DNA of 40,342 nucleotides, from positions 1-40,342 of IMG/VR virus record IMGVR_UViG_3300023174_000325. One strand, 5' to 3'. The notes beneath the pieces are model-generated. The model made no database searches and was not told the origin of the DNA. It was given only the letters and a program-made list of their open reading frames with translations. Each line of letters starts with the position of its first letter. The stretch's first letter is position 1. Source of the DNA: a virus. Shown piece by piece: positions 36,620 through 40,342 of the stretch. The translations under genes and the position numbers were made by a program.

Positions 36620-38230
36620 ATGACAGTCAGAAAATATACATCCCGTTCACAGCAAACAACACTAACTGCTGCCGTCACATCTGGTGCTTCATCAATGACT
36701 GTTGCATCTGCTACTACACTCCTTGGCACAATTGCAGGAGCGGACATTACTGGTGGCGTTACATTTACTGTAGTACTTGACCCAGATACAGCCCTTGAAG
36801 AAATTGTAGATATTACCTCTGCTTCAAGTAATACATTTAGTATTACCCGAAGTGTTGATGCTACTGGTACAGCACAGTCTCACTCTGCTGGTGCAGTAGT
36901 ACGACATATGATTATTGGTCGTGACCTTCAAGAAGCAAACAACCACACAGAAGCATCATCATCTGTACACGGACTTGTTGCTACATCAGGTGTGGTAGTA
37001 GGTACGACTGCTACTCAAACACTTACAAACAAAACTCTTACAGCCCCAACCATTACAGGATTGTCTAATCCTACAAATGGTGGAGATGCTGCTAACAAAA
37101 CTTATGTAGATAGCATTCTTGGTTCAGCAACTGCTGCATCAACTTCTGCAACATCAGCAGCAACTAGCGCATCAAGCGCTGCAACTAGTGCATCTTCTGC
37201 AGCAACATCTGCTTCTAGTGCAGCAACATCAGCAAGTTCAGCAGCAACATCACAATCTGCTGCAGCAACTTCAGCAACATCTGCTGCCGCATCTGCAACT
37301 ACTGCAATTAGTAGTGCTGCAACTGCAACTACACAGGCTGCTGCTGCGTCAACATCTGCTAGTTCTGCATCCACATCTGCTTCATCTGCTGCTACATCTG
37401 CTACATCAGCAGCCGCTTCTGCGTCTGCTGCTGCTACCAGTGCTACATCAGCGGCGGCTAGTGCCACCGCTGCTGGCAGTTCTGCTACATCTGCATCTAA
37501 TAGTCTAACTAGTATAACAGGACTTACTGGTTCTGGTCTAGTCAGAGACATGGGTTCCATTACTGAGTCAGATACAACTACAGCCACATATATAAATATA
37601 TCTACAGTTGCAGATGCTGCTGCTACAAGCGCAGCCTCGGCATCTACTTCGGCTAGTTCTGCTGCTACTAGCGTTACCTCTGCTGCTAACTCAGCCACGG
37701 CTGCATCTACTTCTGCGTCCTCTGCGTCAACCAGTGCTTCTAGTGCTTTGACCTCTCAAACCGCAGCAGCCACATCAGCATCTTCGGCTGCTACAAGTGC
37801 CTCCAGCGCCTCTACAAGCGCTTCTAGCGCCCTTACAAGCCAGTCTGCAGCCTCAACCTCAGCCTCTAGTGCAAGTACTTCAGCCTCTAGTGCGGCTACC
37901 TCAGCCTCATCCGCTGCAACCTCACAGTCAGCCGCTGCTACGTCAGCGTCTTCTGCGTCTACCTCAGCGTCAAGTGCTGCTACATCTCAAAGCGCTGCTG
38001 CTACTTCAGCATCTAGTGCTTCTACTTCTGCTTCATCTGCAGCCACAAGTGCTAGCAGCGCAGCCACATCTGCTACATCCGCAGCAAACTCGGCTACGGC
38101 AGCAGCATCATCTGCTACAACAGCAGCCTCTTATATTCCCAGTATCACCTCTGGTGTTAATGGGTATTTCTTAACAAACAATGGAACATCCGCTTCATGG
38201 ACTAGCCTCTCAGATTGGGGAACCGTATAA
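36620..38230 (+). CDS. Tail fibre with long Ala/Ser/Thr repeat shaft
   Basis: 536 aa. Residues 12-100 are a beta domain of the same type as in the connector gene (ITSASSNTFSITRSVDATGT with SHSAGAVVRHM). A motif common in phage fibres follows (TLTNKTLTAPTITGLSNPTN and DAANKTYVDS, 134-164). Then about 330 residues are low-complexity Ala/Ser/Thr built on a seven-residue unit (ATSASSA), interrupted near 295-330 by GLTGSGLVRDMGSITESDT. The unit should form a trimeric coiled shaft. The C-terminal SITSGVNGYFLTNNGTSASW is a compact end. It is followed by the small receptor-binding family. Confidence 0.78.
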   Translation: MTVRKYTSRSQQTTLTAAVTSGASSMTVASATTLLGTIAGADITGGVTFTVVLDPDTALEEIVDITSASSNTFSITRSVDATGTAQSHSAGAVVRHMIIGRDLQEANNHTEASSSVHGLVATSGVVVGTTATQTLTNKTLTAPTITGLSNPTNGGDAANKTYVDSILGSATAASTSATSAATSASSAATSASSAATSASSAATSASSAATSQSAAATSATSAAASATTAISSAATATTQAAAASTSASSASTSASSAATSATSAAASASAAATSATSAAASATAAGSSATSASNSLTSITGLTGSGLVRDMGSITESDTTTATYINISTVADAAATSAASASTSASSAATSVTSAANSATAASTSASSASTSASSALTSQTAAATSASSAATSASSASTSASSALTSQSAASTSASSASTSASSAATSASSAATSQSAAATSASSASTSASSAATSQSAAATSASSASTSASSAATSASSAATSATSAANSATAAASSATTAASYIPSITSGVNGYFLTNNGTSASWTSLSDWGTV

Positions 38231-38700
38231 TGCCAACATTTGCATTTCAACGCCGCAGAGGTACTACCGCTGCACACACATCCTTTACAGGTCTTGCTGG
38301 AGAACTAACAGTAGACACAACAAAGAACACAGTAGTAGTACATGATGGCTCAACTGCAGGTGGTGTTCCACTTTCTAAACAGCGTGCTACTACTGGTACA
38401 ACATCTGGTACAACATACACATTAGCCTTGGCTGATGCCAACAACATTGTTACTACAACCAACGCAACAGGTGTAACTGTTACCGTTCCAGCCAGCGTAT
38501 TTGCTGCAGGAGATAACATTACAATCCTTCAAGATGCTGCAGGTCAAGTTACATTTGCTGCTGGCTCAGGCGTAACAATCGTTTCAACTGGTGCTACAAC
38601 AGCAGCACCCAAGATTCGTGCAGCCTACGCAGGTGCTACCGTCTACTACAAAACAGGAGGCGCTTCACCTACGGTTACAATCGTGGGAGATATTGCCTAA
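38230..38700 (+). CDS. Fibre-tip protein with MTD/hyaluronidase-type N-terminal domain
   Basis: 156 aa from ATG 38230 (TAATG overlap with the fibre). Residues 1-47 (FAFQRRRGTTAAHTSFTGLA, GELTVDTTKNTVVVHDGSTA, GGVPLS) match the small N-terminal domain of phage fibre proteins that attaches to the shaft. The remainder is a beta-rich Thr/Ala/Val tip domain (NITILQDAAGQVTFAAGSGV). A structural adaptor between the shaft and the receptor-binding tips is likely. Confidence 0.7.
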   Translation: MPTFAFQRRRGTTAAHTSFTGLAGELTVDTTKNTVVVHDGSTAGGVPLSKQRATTGTTSGTTYTLALADANNIVTTTNATGVTVTVPASVFAAGDNITILQDAAGQVTFAAGSGVTIVSTGATTAAPKIRAAYAGATVYYKTGGASPTVTIVGDIA

Positions 38701-39257
38701 TGAGTCCTATATTAAAAGGCGTAATTGCTTCGCAGATAACGGGGCATTTGAATAATAACTCTTATGAGTCTATTGCTACCGTCACGGTAGGTTCGGGTGG
38801 AGCAGCATCCGTAACATTTACTTCAATACCTAGTACATATAAGCATTTACAAATCCGTACCTTATATCTAAATACATCAGCACAATCTAATATTCGTATG
38901 ACTTACAACAGTGATACAGCCGCTAATTATTCTTGGCACGAACTAGATGGTTACGGACAGCCAAGTCCAGAGGCAAGTGGTACAGCAAATGCCTCATTTA
39001 TGTCAATCATTCTTGGTGCAACAGGAACTACTAATCAAGCAGTCGGCATTACAGATATTTTGGAATATGCAAATACAAACATTTACAAAACTTGCAAAAC
39101 TTTAACAGGTGCAGACACTAATGGCGGTATTAATTACATTTTATTTAGAAGCGGCAACTGGCGTAGCACGAGTGCTATAACAAGAATTGATTTAACCGCC
39201 TCTGCTGGAAATTTTGGTCAGTATTCCAGCATTGCACTCTACGGAATTAAGGGGTAA
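38700..39257 (+). CDS. Receptor-binding-like tail protein, paralog 1
   Basis: 185 aa. An N-terminal extension of about 20 residues (SPILKGVIASQITGHLNNNS) is absent from its relatives. From residue 25 it shares the family frame: ATVTVGSGGAASVTFTSIPS at the start and GNFGQYSSIALYGIKG at the end. The middle is Thr/Asn/Ser-rich and varied. TAATG overlap with the previous gene. Probably part of the tail tip. Confidence 0.7.
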   Translation: MSPILKGVIASQITGHLNNNSYESIATVTVGSGGAASVTFTSIPSTYKHLQIRTLYLNTSAQSNIRMTYNSDTAANYSWHELDGYGQPSPEASGTANASFMSIILGATGTTNQAVGITDILEYANTNIYKTCKTLTGADTNGGINYILFRSGNWRSTSAITRIDLTASAGNFGQYSSIALYGIKG

Positions 39258-39259
39258 TC

Positions 39260-39760
39260 ATGGCAGCGGGAAGTACATATACACCGATAGCAACTACTAC
39301 GCTGGGTAGCGCAGCATCTTCTTATACTTTTACTGGTATTAGTTCTGCTTATACAGACCTTATTTTAGTTGCAACAACACCACCATCTGCTGGCGGTTCT
39401 GTGAACTTAACAATGGGAAATGGTTCAATAGATACTGGAACTAATTATTCTTGGACATATCTAAGAGGCAATGGAACAGCGGCATCAAGTTCTCGCGGTT
39501 CAACAGATAGTCGTATTTTTTCAGGAGAAAATGCTACGGCAGGTTTGCAATCAAATTTAATTATTCACTTTCAAAACTATTCTAATACTACAACTTACAA
39601 AACTTGTATATCAAGATATAATTGTACTGACACCGTTACTCAAGCAACTGTTGGACTTTGGCGTTCAACTTCTGCAATAAATCAAATTAGGCTTGCTATT
39701 GGTGGAGATAGTTTTGCTGCTGGAGCAACCTTTACCCTATACGGAATCGCGGCGGCATAA
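39260..39760 (+). CDS. Receptor-binding-like tail protein, paralog 2
   Basis: 166 aa. Family features are YTPIATTTLGSAASSYTFTG near the start and FAAGATFTLYGIAAA at the end; a segment STSAINQIRLAI parallels SAITRIDLTA of paralog 1. The last 66 bases are identical to the beginning of the window, so this gene crosses the contig junction when the map is closed. Confidence 0.7.
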   Translation: MAAGSTYTPIATTTLGSAASSYTFTGISSAYTDLILVATTPPSAGGSVNLTMGNGSIDTGTNYSWTYLRGNGTAASSSRGSTDSRIFSGENATAGLQSNLIIHFQNYSNTTTYKTCISRYNCTDTVTQATVGLWRSTSAINQIRLAIGGDSFAAGATFTLYGIAAA

Positions 39761-39762
39761 CT

Positions 39763-40269
39763 ATGGCAAATACATACGTACAAATTGGCAGTACCGTAAC
39801 TGTTGGCTCAGGTGGGGCGGCAAGTATTGCTTTTACTAGCATACCTGCTACTTTTACAGACTTATGTGTAAAATTTAGTGTGAGAAAAGATGTGGCGAGT
39901 ATAGATACTACTTTGACATTTAATGGCAATTCTGCCAACGTCTCTTCTAAATACATTTATGGAACAGGTAGCGCAGCAGGAAGCGCCAGTGCTGGTAGTA
40001 CTATTTATTCACTTGCAACTCAAAGTGGCGATACAGCAAATACATTTTCAAATGGTGAGTATTACATACCAAATTATGCCTCTACATCTGCATATAAATC
40101 ATTATCTCACGACGTAGTTAATGAAAACAATGCTACAGCAGCACAGTCATATTTAACGGCTGGACTTTTTTCTAGTAATAGTGCAATTTCTACAGTTACT
40201 ATTGCTCCAACTTCCGGCAATTTTGCCCAATACTCAACCGCTTCACTCTACGGCATCAAATCATCATAA
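39763..40269 (+). CDS. Small receptor-binding-like tail protein, allele B
   Basis: 168 aa. The first 20 or so residues (MANTYVQIGSTVTVGSGGAA) and the last 15 (AQYSTASLYGIKSS) are identical to the left-end gene (69-581). The inner part differs at roughly half of positions while some anchors remain (FTSIPATFTDLC, TFSNGE, YIPNY, NENNATAA, AGLFS). This is the pattern of one gene under selection for variety in its exposed middle. Its role is probably host recognition. Confidence 0.72.
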   Translation: MANTYVQIGSTVTVGSGGAASIAFTSIPATFTDLCVKFSVRKDVASIDTTLTFNGNSANVSSKYIYGTGSAAGSASAGSTIYSLATQSGDTANTFSNGEYYIPNYASTSAYKSLSHDVVNENNATAAQSYLTAGLFSSNSAISTVTIAPTSGNFAQYSTASLYGIKSS

Positions 40270-40279
40270 GGAGAAAAAA

Positions 40280-40342
40280 ATGACAACAGCAATTGAAGTT
40301 AACTGCACTACTGGCGAAGTTACAGAACGTGAACTAACAACA
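40280..40342 (+). CDS. Start of the 75-aa charged protein (partial copy)
   Basis: The 63 bases up to the window end are identical to 592-654 and encode MTTAIEVNCTTGEVTERELT plus one residue. AAGGAG is in front. It is the same gene as at 592-819, cut by the end of the contig. Confidence 0.85.
   Translation, partial: MTTAIEVNCTTGEVTERELTT

Larger units (their letters stand above)
39695..40342. repeat. Right copy of the duplicated contig-end locus
   Basis: Counterpart of 1-654. The outer parts are identical over 127 bases on the left and 121 bases on the right, and the central 400 bases differ from the 406 of the left copy. The offset is 39,694 at the left flank and 39,688 at the right, which gives the genome unit length. 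The six-base difference is two codons of the variable gene. Confidence 0.9.

Noticed and set aside
37102-37698. 198-aa Ala/Val/Asp-rich minus-strand frame
   Set aside because: It is the mirror image of the Ala/Ser/Thr repeat fibre. Repeat DNA leaves the opposite strand open by chance.
37119-38174. Leu/Gln/His-rich frames in the +1 or +2 phase of the fibre
   Set aside because: They are frame-shifted readings of the same trinucleotide-rich repeat, without starts or ribosome sites.
38700-40269. Diversity-generating retroelement acting on the variable tail proteins
   Set aside because: No reverse transcriptase gene and no template repeat with adenine-specific differences was found. The two alleles differ in all base types and by two codons.

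Overview
The window looks like one complete, probably circularly closed genome of a lytic phage of about 39.7 kb. The first 654 bases and the last 648 bases are two versions of the same locus, with identical flanks and a different middle. The host is most likely an actinobacterium. The phage carries a WhiB-type [4Fe-4S] transcription factor, a family essentially confined to Actinobacteria and their phages, next to a sigma-70-like protein. The AT-leaning codon use, glycine- and serine-rich tail genes and general gene set resemble phages of freshwater actinobacteria, but that habitat is inferred. I see no integrase, excisionase, tRNA, CRISPR array or insertion sequence.

Layout. (A) 1-4109, plus strand: receptor-binding/tail genes, a 731-aa tail protein, then a lysis cassette (one-helix membrane protein, CHAP endolysin, holin-like protein), closed by a strong terminator at 4129-4177. 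(B) 17626 down to 4176, minus strand: a dense early/replication block of about 40 genes, most joined by ATGA or TAATG overlaps. It holds an SSB-like protein, a secreted lytic-transglycosylase-like protein, a DUF932 protein, a RecB/Cas4-like exonuclease, a DnaB/RecA-like ATPase, a Holliday-junction-resolvase-like nuclease, a primase split over two overlapping frames, a DUF1599 protein, a metallophosphoesterase, a sigma-like factor, a glycosyltransferase, a methyltransferase, an FmdB zinc ribbon and WhiB. Many are tiny Cys-rich proteins. A minus-strand terminator at 16607-16651 splits the block. There is no DNA polymerase, so replication probably uses the host enzyme. (C) 17627-18533: a roughly 900-bp gap without a credible gene, filled with nested perfect stems (a large structured RNA, 17651-18312), then an AT-rich stretch with repeated CAGACTG heptamers. 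(D) 18534-40342, plus strand: terminase with an N-terminal HTH, portal, a 1831-aa virion protein, two further virion proteins (one with LysM), scaffold, major capsid protein of the N4-gp56 type with an inserted beta domain, a run of very small Lys-rich proteins, a connector-like protein, an Ala/Ser/Thr-repeat fibre, and a tandem family of small receptor-binding-like proteins that runs across the contig junction.

How it fits together. The divergent block C probably launches both transcription programmes: leftward early genes, and rightward head and tail genes that continue through the junction into lysis. No tail tube, sheath or tape-measure gene is obvious, which suggests a short-tailed (podovirus-like) particle, with the 1831-aa protein and its neighbours as internal or ejection proteins. 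The most interesting items are the large structured RNA, the variable receptor-binding locus at the contig junction, the split primase, and a hairpin whose loop can pair with the ribosome binding site of the exonuclease gene.
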